Assembly: GCA_052061695.1 (NCBI GenBank)
Contig: JBPZEY010000005.1
DNA: 64,000 nucleotides
Reading direction: 5' to 3' (one strand)
From: Alkalicoccus luteus
Lineage (GTDB): Bacteria; Bacillota; Bacilli; Bacillales; Salisediminibacteriaceae
Shown here: in pieces, positions 1-9,113 of the stretch
Layout of the letters: every line of letters starts with the position of its first letter
Position numbering within the stretch: the first letter of the stretch is position 1
The notes under the pieces: model-generated
The model's database searches: none
The model's input: the letters and a program-made list of their open reading frames with translations, nothing else
What the model was told of the DNA's origin: nothing
Translations under genes and position numbers: made by a program

Positions 1-51
1 TCTTTTCGTATTGTGTCAGATCCATCGGCTTTTGATGCAGCAGACAAGCCC

Positions 52-492
52 TTAGCTTCTTTCCCCATTCGTGCACTTCTCTGCCGTAATCGCGCTGCTG
101 ATTTCATTTCCGCCGGTTGTCAGGATACGATGCTCGTGATTAGCAAGAACTAGCTTGATTTCGGTTCCAGGTTCAAGCTCGCTGAGAGCGTATGGAAAGT
201 CATAGATTCTTGCTTCCCGCTCCCCGTTTACATATAAATGGGCGTGTCCTCCCCGTGTCACCGCTGTCTCTCTCGTAAAGCGGAAATGCTCGGCTTCCGC
301 ATGGAGCAGGCATTCGCCTTCCGTATCCTCTAAGCGAATGGCAAGCTCTGGTGCGGGCTCCTCTGCTTCCACCGATCCGTGGTCATGGCTCCCTGTCAGA
401 TGTCCAGTAAAATGGCTGTTGACCAGATGACCGTAGAGCATCAGCGCTGCTGTTACGAAAATGAGCACAAAGCTGATCGACCTATACATCAA
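52..492 (-). CDS. Membrane-anchored hypothetical protein with His-rich segment
   Basis: 146 residues. The first ~20 residues form one hydrophobic segment (signal anchor or uncleaved signal), followed by a histidine-containing stretch (residues 22-38, six His) and an acidic soluble domain outside the membrane. I do not recognise the family. The start overlaps the end of the upstream DUF2243 gene by 11 bases, so the two are probably translated together. Closely spaced His suggest metal contact, but this is inference. Bases 1-51 beyond the stop show no feature I can support. Confidence 0.6.
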   Translation of the reverse strand: MMYRSISFVLIFVTAALMLYGHLVNSHFTGHLTGSHDHGSVEAEEPAPELAIRLEDTEGECLLHAEAEHFRFTRETAVTRGGHAHLYVNGEREARIYDFPYALSELEPGTEIKLVLANHEHRILTTGGNEISSAITAEKCTNGERS

Positions 493-928
493 GCTGCTTC
501 ACCCTCCTTAACAGCAGCCAGCCTGCTCCGAGCAGAATCACACCGCTTGCCAGAAAAGCCAGGTCAAACAAAAGCGGGTTTTCAGCTTCCGGATGCACAC
601 GGTGAATCTGAAGAATATGATGATTGATGATCCCTTCCAGCAAATTAAAGGTCCCCCCTCCGATTAGAAACAAGCCGCCTGCGGACTTCCACGCGCTTTT
701 CGGCTCATGCGGCTTTCCACTCAACCAAAGCAGCACGGCTCCTGCTATAATCGTCAGCGTTACCGCAAAGTGAAACAGACCGTCGCTGATAATCTGAATC
801 GTCGTCGGAGCATCATGAATCACGCTGTGCCACTGCAGCAGCTGATGAAAAACGATGCCGTCCAATGCTCCTAGAAATCCGAACCCGAGCAGGAAACTTC
901 CGATATACATCTTCTTTTGATCCTTCAT
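482..928 (-). CDS. DUF2243 family membrane protein
   Basis: 148 residues with four hydrophobic segments; the GxLDGIVFHQLLQWH motif near residue 25 and the INHHILQIHRVHP motif near residue 100 are the conserved histidine motifs of DUF2243. Function unknown; family members sit in the membrane. The open frame extends further upstream to 1120, but the ATG at 928 directly follows GAGGAGATGGAGGT and begins the conserved region, so I start there. It leads a two-gene minus-strand unit with the His-rich anchored protein and is divergent from the formate dehydrogenase gene. Confidence 0.85.
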   Translation of the reverse strand: MKDQKKMYIGSFLLGFGFLGALDGIVFHQLLQWHSVIHDAPTTIQIISDGLFHFAVTLTIIAGAVLLWLSGKPHEPKSAWKSAGGLFLIGGGTFNLLEGIINHHILQIHRVHPEAENPLLFDLAFLASGVILLGAGWLLLRRVKQLDV

Positions 929-1045
929 ACCTCCATCTCCTCTCCAGAAAATTCGTTGTCCTTCTATACACGAGATTTCGATTTCCGAAACGTCATCGAA
1001 AGAACTATTATAAACGTTATATATTCGGTTGAAAAAGAGGTTTCT

Positions 1046-1059
1046 TGCAAGCGCTGACT
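1046..1059. promoter_or_regulatory. cre-like CcpA site upstream of formate dehydrogenase
   Basis: TGCAAGCGCTGACT matches the 14-bp catabolite-responsive consensus (TGWAANCGNTNWCA) at all but two positions and lies just upstream of the proposed -35 box. Weak on its own. Confidence 0.3.
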
Positions 1060-1065
1060 GGGGAA

Positions 1066-1095
1066 TTGTGTAAGTATCTGAAAATTTCATACAAT
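1066..1095 (+). promoter_or_regulatory. Putative SigA promoter for fdhF
   Basis: TTGTGT, 18-bp spacer, TACAAT, placing the transcript start close to the ribosome site AAGGGAGGA at 1104-1112. Confidence 0.4.
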
Positions 1096-1119
1096 TCTGT
1101 TTTAAGGGAGGAATCTGCA

Positions 1120-4080
1120 TTGTCGAAGCAAGTCAGCGTACAAGTGAATGGAAAGCTCCATCAGGCTTCTGAAGAGCAGACGGTGCTGCAGCACTTAAAT
1201 GAACGAGGGGTGGAAGTTCCCCAGGTCTGCTATCACGAAGCGCTCGGTCCAATTAAAACGTGCGATGCCTGTATCGTGGAAGTCGACGGCGAGCTCGTCC
1301 GTTCCTGTGACACGAAAGTAAAGAAAGGTTCCCGGATCGATACGGTTCAACAGGATGTGAAGGATGCCCAGGTCATCGCGATGGACCGCATTCTACATAA
1401 CCATGAGCTGTACTGCACAGTGTGCGATTACAACAACGGCGACTGCGAAGTTCATAATGCAGTCAAGGACATGAAGATCGAGCATCAGACCATCCCGTTT
1501 GAACCGAAACCGGAACCGAAAGACAATTCGCATCCTTATTACCGCTATGACCCGGATCAGTGTATTTTATGCGGCCGCTGTGTCGAAGCGTGTCAGGACG
1601 TGCAGGTGACAGAAACGCTCCGCATTGACTGGGAACGGGACCGTCCTCGGGTTATCTGGGATAACGATGTGGCTATCAATGAATCCTCATGTGTCTCCTG
1701 CGGTCACTGTTCGACCGTCTGTCCGTGTAATGCAATGATGGAAAAAGGCATGGAAGGCAAAGCAGGCTATATGACAGGGATGGATCAGAAAACCCTTCGT
1801 CCGATGATTGAGCTGACGAAAAATGTGGAAACCGGCTATGGCTCCATTCTTGCAATCTCTGACATGGAAGCTTCCATGCGTGACGCTAAAATCAAAAAGA
1901 CGAAAACTGTCTGTACCTACTGCGGTGTTGGCTGTTCATTTGATGTATGGACGCAGGGAAGAGACATTCTGAAGGTAGAGCCGCAGGAGGAGGCCCCGGC
2001 AAACGGGATTTCCACATGTGTGAAAGGAAAGTTTGGCTGGGATTACGTGAACAGCGAAGAACGGATTACGAAGCCGCTCATCCGTGAAGGATCCCGCTTC
2101 AGAGAAGGAACGTGGGAGGAAGCCTACAAGCTGATCGCTGAAAACCTGCGTTCGATCGAAAAAGAACACGGAAACGATGCGCTTGCCTTCATCAGTTCAT
2201 CCAAAACGACAAACGAAGAGTCTTACCTGATGCAGAAGCTCGCGCGCAGTATTTTCAAAACGAACAACGTGGATAACTGCTCCCGCTACTGTCAGACACC
2301 GGCCACGAAAGGGTTATTCCGGACCGTTGGCTATGGCGGAGATTCCGGCAGCATCACCGACATTCAGCAGGCAGATCTCGTGCTCGTAATCGGCTCCAAC
2401 ACGGCTGAATCCCACCCTGTTCTTGCCACGCGGGTGAAGAGCTCCCAAAAGCTTCACGGACAAAAGCTGATCGTCTCAGACCTGAGGCGCCACGAAATGG
2501 CAGAACGAGCGGATCTGTTTATTCATCCGCGCTCAGGCTCTGATCTCGTGTGGCTTTCTGCTGTATCCAAATATATTCTGGATAACAACATGGAAGACAA
2601 AACGTTCATCGAGAAACATGTGAACGGCATTGATGAATTCCGCCAATCGCTCGAAACGTACACACTTGAGTATGCAGAGAAGTACACCGGACTCAGCCAG
2701 GACGAGCTCGTGAAAACGGCCGAGATGATTGCAGAAGCAGACACTGTCTGTTCTCTCTGGGCCATGGGCGTCACCCAGCACCTCGGCGGAAGCGATACGA
2801 GCACCGCTATTTCCAACCTGATGCTCATCACCGGCAACTACATGAAGCCGGGCGCCGGAACGTATCCGCTCCGCGGTCATAACAACGTGCAGGGTGCCAG
2901 TGACTTCGGCAGCATGCCAGATAAATTCCCGGGTTATGAATCGGTAGAGGACAGCGTAATCCGACGCAAATATGAAGAAGGCTGGGGCACCTCTCTTCCG
3001 GAGAAAGCCGGCTGGAACAACCACGAGATGGTAGAAGCGGTTCATGACGGCAGGCTCAAAGCAATGTATTTGAAGGGCGAAGACATGGGGATCGTCGACT
3101 CCAATATTAACTACGTGCACGAAGCGTTTGAAAAGCTCGACTTCTTCGTCGTCCAAGACGTCTTTTTATCGAAAACGGCTGAGTTCGCAGACGTTGTGCT
3201 TCCGGCAGGCCCGAGTCTTGAGAAGGAAGGTACATTTACAAATACCGAACGGCGTGTGCAGCGTCTGTATCAGGTTCTGGAACCGCTCGGAGACTCGAAG
3301 CCGGACTGGAAAATTATCATGGAGCTCGCGAATGAGCTCGGTGCGGGCTGGACCTATTCCCATCCGTCCGAAATCATGGCAGAATCCGCTTCTCTTGCGC
3401 CATTGTTTGCCGGTGTCTCCTATGAACGCCTGGAAGGCTATAACAGCCTGCAGTGGCCGGTGGCAGAAGATGGCACCGATACGCCGCTTCTATTTAAGGA
3501 AGAATTCCCGTTCCCGGACGGAAAAGCCCGGCTCTTCCCGGTAGACTGGACGGTTCCGCTTGATTTCGGCGAGGAATATGATTTGCACATTAACAACGGA
3601 AGACTGCTCGAACATTTTCACGAAGGCAATATGACGTACAAAGCGGAAGGCATTACGAGCAAAACGCCTGGCGCGTTTCTTGAAGTTTCTCCGGAGCTTG
3701 CAGAGGAGCGCGGGATTGAAGACGGTTCGTTCGTCAAACTGACGTCTCCATATGGACAGGTGAAGGTATCTTGTATCGTAACGGAGCGCGTGCAAGGTAA
3801 GGAGCTGTATCTGCCGATGAATGATTCCGGTGAAGCGGCCGTCAACCAGCTTACGAGCAGTTACGCCGACAAGGATACCGATACGCCTGCCTACAAGGAG
3901 CTGTCTGCGAAAATGGAGGTGCTGAAGCCGAAGGGCGCTAGCCCGCTTCCGCGCACGAATCACCGCTACGGCAATCCTCAGCCGCAGATCGGGGTCAATG
4001 TTGAAGCCAAATGGCAGCGTAAAGACTACGTGTTTCCTGGAGATATAGTGAGAAGGAAAGGGGCGAAACCGAATGGCTAG
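1120..4080 (+). CDS. fdhF: Formate dehydrogenase alpha subunit (Mo-bisMGD, Cys type)
   Basis: 986 residues; oxidises formate to CO2 in the cytoplasm (YrhE/YjgC type). In order: an N-terminal [2Fe-2S] domain (Cys 37, 48, 51 and ~63), two ferredoxin clusters (CILCGRCVEAC from ~148, CVSCGHCSTVC from ~191), the CTYCGVGC [4Fe-4S] motif near 265, then the molybdopterin oxidoreductase core and a C-terminal MGD-binding domain. The molybdenum ligand is a cysteine (CSRYCQ, Cys ~391), not selenocysteine. An in-frame ATG exists at 1045, but TTG 1120 has AAGGGAGG eight bases upstream and begins the conserved domain. It overlaps the DUF1641 gene by 8 bases. The sulfurtransferase fdhD needed for cofactor maturation is not in the window. 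Confidence 0.93.
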   Translation: MSKQVSVQVNGKLHQASEEQTVLQHLNERGVEVPQVCYHEALGPIKTCDACIVEVDGELVRSCDTKVKKGSRIDTVQQDVKDAQVIAMDRILHNHELYCTVCDYNNGDCEVHNAVKDMKIEHQTIPFEPKPEPKDNSHPYYRYDPDQCILCGRCVEACQDVQVTETLRIDWERDRPRVIWDNDVAINESSCVSCGHCSTVCPCNAMMEKGMEGKAGYMTGMDQKTLRPMIELTKNVETGYGSILAISDMEASMRDAKIKKTKTVCTYCGVGCSFDVWTQGRDILKVEPQEEAPANGISTCVKGKFGWDYVNSEERITKPLIREGSRFREGTWEEAYKLIAENLRSIEKEHGNDALAFISSSKTTNEESYLMQKLARSIFKTNNVDNCSRYCQTPATKGLFRTVGYGGDSGSITDIQQADLVLVIGSNTAESHPVLATRVKSSQKLHGQKLIVSDLRRHEMAERADLFIHPRSGSDLVWLSAVSKYILDNNMEDKTFIEKHVNGIDEFRQSLETYTLEYAEKYTGLSQDELVKTAEMIAEADTVCSLWAMGVTQHLGGSDTSTAISNLMLITGNYMKPGAGTYPLRGHNNVQGASDFGSMPDKFPGYESVEDSVIRRKYEEGWGTSLPEKAGWNNHEMVEAVHDGRLKAMYLKGEDMGIVDSNINYVHEAFEKLDFFVVQDVFLSKTAEFADVVLPAGPSLEKEGTFTNTERRVQRLYQVLEPLGDSKPDWKIIMELANELGAGWTYSHPSEIMAESASLAPLFAGVSYERLEGYNSLQWPVAEDGTDTPLLFKEEFPFPDGKARLFPVDWTVPLDFGEEYDLHINNGRLLEHFHEGNMTYKAEGITSKTPGAFLEVSPELAEERGIEDGSFVKLTSPYGQVKVSCIVTERVQGKELYLPMNDSGEAAVNQLTSSYADKDTDTPAYKELSAKMEVLKPKGASPLPRTNHRYGNPQPQIGVNVEAKWQRKDYVFPGDIVRRKGAKPNG

Positions 4081-4564
4081 ACCGATCCGCGACATTGAAC
4101 CTGCTCCGCTCTCAGCTGAAACGCAGCGGCAAAAGGACCTGGAGGAGGTCGAACAGGCGCTCGCCGATAACAAGGAGGCCGTCCTCGGGGCGATTGATTT
4201 AATGAATAATCTGCATAAAAACGGCATCACCCGGATCGCCAACGGTCTTGTGTCAGAAGGCGATAAAGTTCTTGAGATCATCGTGCAGGAGATTTCAAAA
4301 GATGAAAACACGAACGCACTACGCAACATGCTGCTGATGGTCGGCGTGCTCGGTACGATCGACATGCGTAAAATCGAGCCGCTGCTGCTCAAGCTGAACA
4401 ATGGTATCGAGCGCGTGGCCGAAGATCCGGATCCGGATGAAAAAACAGGCTATTTCGATCTCGCTAAGAAGCTGAAAGATCCGCAGATCAACCGCTCTCT
4501 GACCATTTTGATGCGCTTTTTGGAAGGCATGGGCCGGGAGACAAAAGATCAGGAACGCAATTAA
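4073..4564 (+). CDS. DUF1641 protein, formate dehydrogenase partner (YrhD/YjgD-like)
   Basis: 163 residues, mostly helical, no membrane segment or signal. The central region (NNLHKNGITRIANGL, then helices with LLMVGVLGTIDM) is the DUF1641 signature. In Bacillus such genes sit directly after the formate dehydrogenase alpha gene, as here with an 8-base overlap, so an accessory or subunit role is likely but not proven. A strong terminator follows, so the two genes form a complete operon. Confidence 0.85.
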   Translation: MARPIRDIEPAPLSAETQRQKDLEEVEQALADNKEAVLGAIDLMNNLHKNGITRIANGLVSEGDKVLEIIVQEISKDENTNALRNMLLMVGVLGTIDMRKIEPLLLKLNNGIERVAEDPDPDEKTGYFDLAKKLKDPQINRSLTILMRFLEGMGRETKDQERN

Positions 4565-4576
4565 AGCAGCACATCT

Positions 4577-4618
4577 CGAGCGGAGGGACACCGCGTTCCC
4601 TTCCGCTCGTTCTTTTTT
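4577..4618 (+). terminator. Intrinsic terminator of the fdh operon
   Basis: Arms CGAGCGGAGGGA and TCCCTTCCGCTCG (4577-4609) with a short loop, then TTCTTTTTT. Confidence 0.85.
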
Positions 4619-4647
4619 CGTCAATCCGTTCAAAGGAGTGAATAAGT

Positions 4648-5931
4648 ATGGCAGCAGAAACATCTAAAAACCGCTGGCTCATCGCAGCCGCGGCAGTAGG
4701 CATTCATATTTCCATCGGTTCCGTTTATTCATGGAGTGTTTTCTCCAATCCGATGAACGAAACGTTTGGCTGGAGCCTGACGGCGATCTCGATTACCTTC
4801 AGTATTGCGATCGCCTTTTTAGGTCTGTCGGCCGCCTTCATGGGGCACTTCGTGGAAAAGTACGGACCGCGTGTTTCCGGGCTTGTTTCCACCGCTTTAT
4901 TCGGAGTCGGCATGATCGGATCCGGTCTGTCTGTCCAGCTCGAATCGCTGTGGATGCTCTATTTCTTTTATGGGGCAATGGGTGGCTTCGGTTTGGGTGT
5001 CGGCTATATCACGCCGGTATCGTCGCTCGTCAAATGGTTTCCGGACCGCCGCGGACTTGCGACCGGCATGGCGATTATGGGCTTTGGTTTCGCTTCGTTG
5101 ATTGCAAGCCCCGTTATGCAATACTTAATTGGTGCCTTCAGCATCGCGGCAACCTTTTATATTCTCGGTGTCGTTTATTTTGTGATCATGCTTATTTCGT
5201 CCTTGTATCTCGCCAAACCGCCGGAAGGCTGGAAGCCAAAGGCGATGCGGGAAAAAGAAGAGAGCGGCGAGCAGTCTGAGAAAAAAGACCTTGCCTTTCT
5301 CACTGCGAACGAATCGGTTAAAACACGGCGCTTTTACCTGCTTTGGGTGATGCTGTTTATTAACGTCACCTGCGGAATTGCCATCCTGTCCGTTGCTTCG
5401 CCGATGGGTCAGGAAATTGCCGGTCTTTCTGCAGCAGCGGCTGCCACGATGGTCGGGATTATGGGCTTCTTTAACGGAGCAGGACGTCTTGCCTGGGCGA
5501 GTATATCCGACTATATCGGCCGTCCGAACGTTTACACCGCTTTCTTTGCGATTCAGATCGTCTCATTCATTGCGCTTCCGAGCTTAACCGATGCGCTTAT
5601 TTTCCAGGCTGTCCTGTTCCTGATCATGACGTGCTACGGCGGCGGATTTGCGTCGATCCCGGCATACATTGGCGACATTTTCGGTACGAAGCAGCTCGGT
5701 GCCATTCACGGCTATATACTCACTGCTTGGGCCGCGGCAGGTCTCGTCGGGCCGGTCGTTGTTTCCTGGCTCCGTGAAGTGACGGAGAGCTACGCGCTGA
5801 CGATGTACATTTTTGGCGGCATGTTTGTTGTCGCGCTGTTTGCCTCGATCCTCATCCGCGCAGACATAAAGAAACTGAAGGAAAAACAGGAAAACGAAGA
5901 GTACGCAGAAGCGTCTGGAAGCAGCAGCTGA
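4648..5931 (+). CDS. OFA-family MFS transporter (oxalate/formate antiporter-like)
   Basis: 427 residues with about 12 hydrophobic segments split by a charged cytoplasmic loop around residues 190-225. N-terminal features (GVHISIGSVYSWSVF-like start, GLGVGYITPVSSLVKWFPDRRG loop) are typical of the oxalate/formate antiporter family of the major facilitator superfamily. ATG 4648 has AAAGGAG upstream. It has its own terminators on both sides, so it is a single gene. Its position after formate dehydrogenase makes formate or another small carboxylate a reasonable substrate, but many members are of unknown specificity. Confidence 0.85.
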   Translation: MAAETSKNRWLIAAAAVGIHISIGSVYSWSVFSNPMNETFGWSLTAISITFSIAIAFLGLSAAFMGHFVEKYGPRVSGLVSTALFGVGMIGSGLSVQLESLWMLYFFYGAMGGFGLGVGYITPVSSLVKWFPDRRGLATGMAIMGFGFASLIASPVMQYLIGAFSIAATFYILGVVYFVIMLISSLYLAKPPEGWKPKAMREKEESGEQSEKKDLAFLTANESVKTRRFYLLWVMLFINVTCGIAILSVASPMGQEIAGLSAAAAATMVGIMGFFNGAGRLAWASISDYIGRPNVYTAFFAIQIVSFIALPSLTDALIFQAVLFLIMTCYGGGFASIPAYIGDIFGTKQLGAIHGYILTAWAAAGLVGPVVVSWLREVTESYALTMYIFGGMFVVALFASILIRADIKKLKEKQENEEYAEASGSSS

Positions 5932-5935
5932 TACG

Positions 5936-5971
5936 AAAAAGGTGCCTGATCAATTTCTGATCCAGGCACCT
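5936..5971. terminator. Bidirectional terminator between MFS gene and manA
   Basis: GGTGCCTG..CAGGCACC stem with one bulged base. The T-tract is strong on the minus strand (AAAAAGG on plus), weak on plus, so it mainly serves manA. Confidence 0.7.
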
Positions 5972-5999
5972 CTTCTTATTCGTGCAGCGTTTTACTTGC

Positions 6000-6956
6000 T
6001 CAGGCTGATTCACCAGGCTCAGCAGCGATCAGCTCAAGCGTACCGGTAAAAACAGGCTGCTCCTCCCCTGCTGTGACGACGAAGTGAGCCCCCTTTTGGA
6101 CGGGCATTTTCCCGCCGTTCAACAGGACATAGCCTTCTCCGTCAATGACCGAGATCAGCTGATACGACGCTTTTTTGGCCAGCGCAGTTTCTGCTTCGAC
6201 CAGGACTCGGCGAACAGTAAAGTATGGAGCTTCGATCAGCGTTTCCATCGTGGCGCCGGCTGTCTGTTCCGTCGTACGTGGAGGGGTTTGATCCTCATGA
6301 GGCACCATCGAGCAGGCGATCGAATCCTCCAGATGCAGCTCCCGCATCTGCCCGTTTTGGTCAGGTCTGTCATAATCGTAGAAGCGGTACGTAATGTCAG
6401 AGCTTTGCTGGACCTCCAGCAGCGTGATTCCGCCGCCGATCGCGTGCACGGTCCCGCTCGGCACGTAGACAAAATCCCCTGCTTTCACCGGTACACGGCG
6501 AAACAGCTCCTCCCACTCTCCGTGCTCTGCAAGCTTTCGCAGTTCTTCACGGGAATTGGCGTTGTGCCCCAGCACCAGCTCCGCTCCAGGCTCTGCATGC
6601 GCGATGTACCAGCACTCTGTTTTACCGTAAGGCCAGCCTTCCTTTTCCTTGGCATATTCGTCATCCGGATGCACCTGAACCGACAAATCATCTGCCGCAT
6701 CGATGAGCTTGACAAGCAGCGGAAACGTCCCTTCCGGATGACCGAACAGCTCCGGCTTTTCGCTCCAAAGTACAGACAGCGGCACCCCGTCATAAGGACC
6801 TCCCTGCACTTCTGTTGCTCCGTTTGTGTGCCCGGAAATGCCCCAGCACTCTCCTGTATTGTCTTTCGCTTGCTCATATCCGAAACGGTCTCTTAGCGCA
6901 GATCCGCCCCATACCTTCTCTTTAAATACTGGTTTCATCTTCAGCAATTGTGTCAT
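6000..6956 (-). CDS. manA: Mannose-6-phosphate isomerase, class I
   Basis: 318 residues; interconverts mannose-6-phosphate and fructose-6-phosphate in the cytoplasm. Zinc ligands are visible: Gln94 and His96 (SVQVHPDD), Glu114 (GKTECWY) and His171 (VPSGTVHAIGGG); Arg191 (ITYRFYDYDR) is the usual active-site arginine. Length fits the Bacillus short ManA/Pmi type. The frame is open to 7058, but ATG 6956 has AGGAGG six bases upstream and starts the family sequence. It is divergent from a GH13 gene with a shared control region, suggesting joint regulation with sugar use. Confidence 0.95.
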   Translation of the reverse strand: MTQLLKMKPVFKEKVWGGSALRDRFGYEQAKDNTGECWGISGHTNGATEVQGGPYDGVPLSVLWSEKPELFGHPEGTFPLLVKLIDAADDLSVQVHPDDEYAKEKEGWPYGKTECWYIAHAEPGAELVLGHNANSREELRKLAEHGEWEELFRRVPVKAGDFVYVPSGTVHAIGGGITLLEVQQSSDITYRFYDYDRPDQNGQMRELHLEDSIACSMVPHEDQTPPRTTEQTAGATMETLIEAPYFTVRRVLVEAETALAKKASYQLISVIDGEGYVLLNGGKMPVQKGAHFVVTAGEEQPVFTGTLELIAAEPGESA

Positions 6957-6991
6957 AACAGCCTCCTGATTGAATGTCCATGGACACACCT

Positions 6992-7020
6992 TTGTACCCA
7001 TGCTATACTGGCGGTACAAT
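6992..7020. promoter_or_regulatory. Symmetric divergent promoter pair for manA and the GH13 gene
   Basis: On plus: TTGTAC, 17 bp, TACAAT. On minus the same DNA reads TTGTAC, 17 bp, TACAAA. The two promoters occupy the same bases because TTGTACC/GGTACAA is an inverted repeat, so polymerase cannot use both at once. Confidence 0.55.
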
Positions 7021-7042
7021 CGCTTTTTTATTCGTGCTTTTT

Positions 7043-7058
7043 GTGCAAACGATTGCAC
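7043..7058. promoter_or_regulatory. LacI/GalR-type operator (cre-like palindrome)
   Basis: GTGCAAACGATTGCAC is a 16-bp palindrome around central CG with only one mismatched pair, the form used by CcpA and other LacI-family regulators. It lies about 16-31 bases after the predicted plus-strand start, a position suited to repression of the GH13 gene. Confidence 0.55.
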
Positions 7059-7160
7059 TCATTTTGTTGTGTATGAACGGCACGACGAGGTGCACTGACA
7101 CTTATTGTAGCGGATCCGGGAGGCGCTGCCTACCCGCTCTGCGGACAGGGAGGAACCGAT

Positions 7161-8933
7161 ATGCTGCTTGAAGCAATCTACCACCAGCCAAAATCGCAAT
7201 ATGCGTACGCGTACGATCATGAAACACTGCACATTCGAGTTCGCACGAAGAAAGATGATATGGACCGGGTTTCGGTCGTCTGGGGAGACAAATACGACTT
7301 CCACGAAGAAACGATCCGGACTTCCGCCATGCACGTTTTTGCCCGGGATACGATGTTTGACTATTATGAAGTAGAAATCAAACCGCCGTTTCGACGCTTT
7401 GCCTACGCTTTTAAGTTTAAGAAAGGCGACAGAACCGTGTTTTGGAACGAGACCGGCTTTAAAGAAGACTCGCTGCACTCTGGCGGTGTCGGCATGCTCT
7501 GGTCGCCGTCCGGCATGTTCGAATTTCCGTTCTTGAATACCATTGATGTTTTCACGCCGCCTGAATGGGTCAAGGACGCCGTTTTTTATCAAATTTTTCC
7601 GGAGCGGTTTGCTAATGGTGACGAATCATTAAATCCGCCGGGAACAGAAGCCTGGACTCCGGACGCTGTTCCGACACGCGATAACTTTTTCGGAGGCGAT
7701 CTGCAGGGGGTCATCGACAAGCTGGACTACCTGGAAGAGCTGGGCGTGACATGCATTTACTTCACACCGTTTTTCGAAGCGTTTTCCAATCATAAATACG
7801 ATACGATCGATTACTTAAAGGTAGACCCGCAGTTTGGCGATAACGAAACGGCAAAACGACTGGTCGATGAAGCACATGCGCGCGGCATCCGCGTCATGCT
7901 CGATGCAGTGTTCAATCATTCCGGCTACTATTTCCCGCCGTTTCAGGATGTGCTGAAAAATGGAGAAAAATCACGGTTCCGCGACTGGTTCCACATTCGT
8001 GACTATCCGCTAGCCGACGATCCGCTCAACTACGATACGTTCGGTTTCGTCGCCCAAATGCCGAAGCTGAATACCGAGCATCCAGAGGTAAAAGCGTATC
8101 TGCTGGAGGTCGCCCGCTACTGGGTGGAGGATATCGGCGCAGACGGCTGGCGCCTTGATGTCGCCAATGAAGTCGACCACTGCTTCTGGCGGGAGTTCCG
8201 GGATACAGTGAAGAAGGCGAATCCGGATGCCTATATTCTCGGTGAAATCTGGCATAATTCACTCGCTTGGCTCGGCGGCGATCAGTTTGATGCCGTTATG
8301 AACTACCCGGTCACCAACGCGATTCTCGATTTCTTTGTGAAAGAAGAAATCGACGCTGCGCACTTTATGGGCCGGCTTGACGCCATGTTGATCTCCTATC
8401 CGCGCCAGGCAAATGAAGCTGCGTTTAACCTGCTCGATTCTCACGACACTCCTCGTCTTCTAAGTATCGCAGAGGGCAACAAAGAGCGGATGAAGCTCGC
8501 TGCTTTGTTCCAGCTTACGTATATGGGAGCGCCGTGCATTTACTACGGTGATGAAGTCGGCATGGACGGCGGGGCTGATCCAGGCTGCCGGCGTCCGATG
8601 GTCTGGGAAGAAGAGCACCAGGATCAGGAGCTGCTTTCGTTTTATCAGACGCTCATTTCACTGCGGCGCAGTCACCGCGCGCTTCGTGACGGCTCCTTCC
8701 GCTTTCTCTCCGCGGAATCCGGCAGCAGCGTCACTGCCTATGAACGTTCAGATGACATGTCACGCTTCGTTATCGCAGCGAACGCCGGCACAAAACAGGA
8801 GAAAATCGAGTTAAATGGACTCGGTCAAGGAACGTTCCGAAGCCTGGAGGACGACACGCTTTACGAACTTAAAAAAGGAAAGCTGACCATCACACTAGAA
8901 CCGCTGCAGGCGGTCGTGCTGAAAGAGCAGTAA
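7161..8933 (+). CDS. GH13 neopullulanase / cyclomaltodextrinase / maltogenic amylase
   Basis: 590 residues, no signal peptide, so a cytoplasmic enzyme hydrolysing maltodextrins, cyclodextrins or pullulan fragments. An N-terminal CBM34-like beta domain (1-~125) precedes the (beta/alpha)8 barrel. Catalytic residues: nucleophile Asp333 (GWRLDVANE), acid/base Glu362 (ILGEIWH), transition-state Asp429 (LLDSHDTPRL). ATG 7161 follows AGGGAGGA. No maltodextrin transporter genes lie next to it; the only partner is divergent manA. Which exact activity dominates cannot be told from sequence. Confidence 0.9.
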   Translation: MLLEAIYHQPKSQYAYAYDHETLHIRVRTKKDDMDRVSVVWGDKYDFHEETIRTSAMHVFARDTMFDYYEVEIKPPFRRFAYAFKFKKGDRTVFWNETGFKEDSLHSGGVGMLWSPSGMFEFPFLNTIDVFTPPEWVKDAVFYQIFPERFANGDESLNPPGTEAWTPDAVPTRDNFFGGDLQGVIDKLDYLEELGVTCIYFTPFFEAFSNHKYDTIDYLKVDPQFGDNETAKRLVDEAHARGIRVMLDAVFNHSGYYFPPFQDVLKNGEKSRFRDWFHIRDYPLADDPLNYDTFGFVAQMPKLNTEHPEVKAYLLEVARYWVEDIGADGWRLDVANEVDHCFWREFRDTVKKANPDAYILGEIWHNSLAWLGGDQFDAVMNYPVTNAILDFFVKEEIDAAHFMGRLDAMLISYPRQANEAAFNLLDSHDTPRLLSIAEGNKERMKLAALFQLTYMGAPCIYYGDEVGMDGGADPGCRRPMVWEEEHQDQELLSFYQTLISLRRSHRALRDGSFRFLSAESGSSVTAYERSDDMSRFVIAANAGTKQEKIELNGLGQGTFRSLEDDTLYELKKGKLTITLEPLQAVVLKEQ

Positions 8934-8939
8934 CCACTG

Positions 8940-8975
8940 ATCCGCATCTTCCGTTGACGAAGATGCGGATATTTT
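8940..8975 (+). terminator. Terminator of the GH13 gene
   Basis: Perfect 12-bp stem ATCCGCATCTTC / GAAGATGCGGAT with 7-base loop, followed by ATTTTAG. The ~100 bases from 8976 to the next hairpin hold no supported gene. Confidence 0.75.
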
Positions 8976-9071
8976 AGCAGAATCAGCCTGGATCCCAACT
9001 GGCTGGTTTGGATGTCCGGTTTGCAGATCGTGAGTAAAATTACGGATGCCATTACCGAAAGCATTCCATGA

Positions 9072-9107
9072 AAAAAAGCTCCGGATCGCATTGATCCGGA
9101 GTTTTTT
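9072..9107. terminator. Bidirectional terminator before the DUF3243 gene end
   Basis: CTCCGGATC / GATCCGGAG stem with A-run on the left and T-run on the right, so it works in both directions; it ends the minus-strand DUF3243 gene. Confidence 0.8.
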
Positions 9108-9113
9108 CCTGCT

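Noticed and set aside
2533..3156. 207-codon minus frame inside fdhF
   Set aside because: Antisense to the conserved catalytic core; no domain, no ribosome site.
3490..4401. 303-codon open frame on minus under fdhF and the DUF1641 gene
   Set aside because: Runs antisense to two well-supported genes, has no ribosome site and reads as Arg/Ser-rich shadow sequence.
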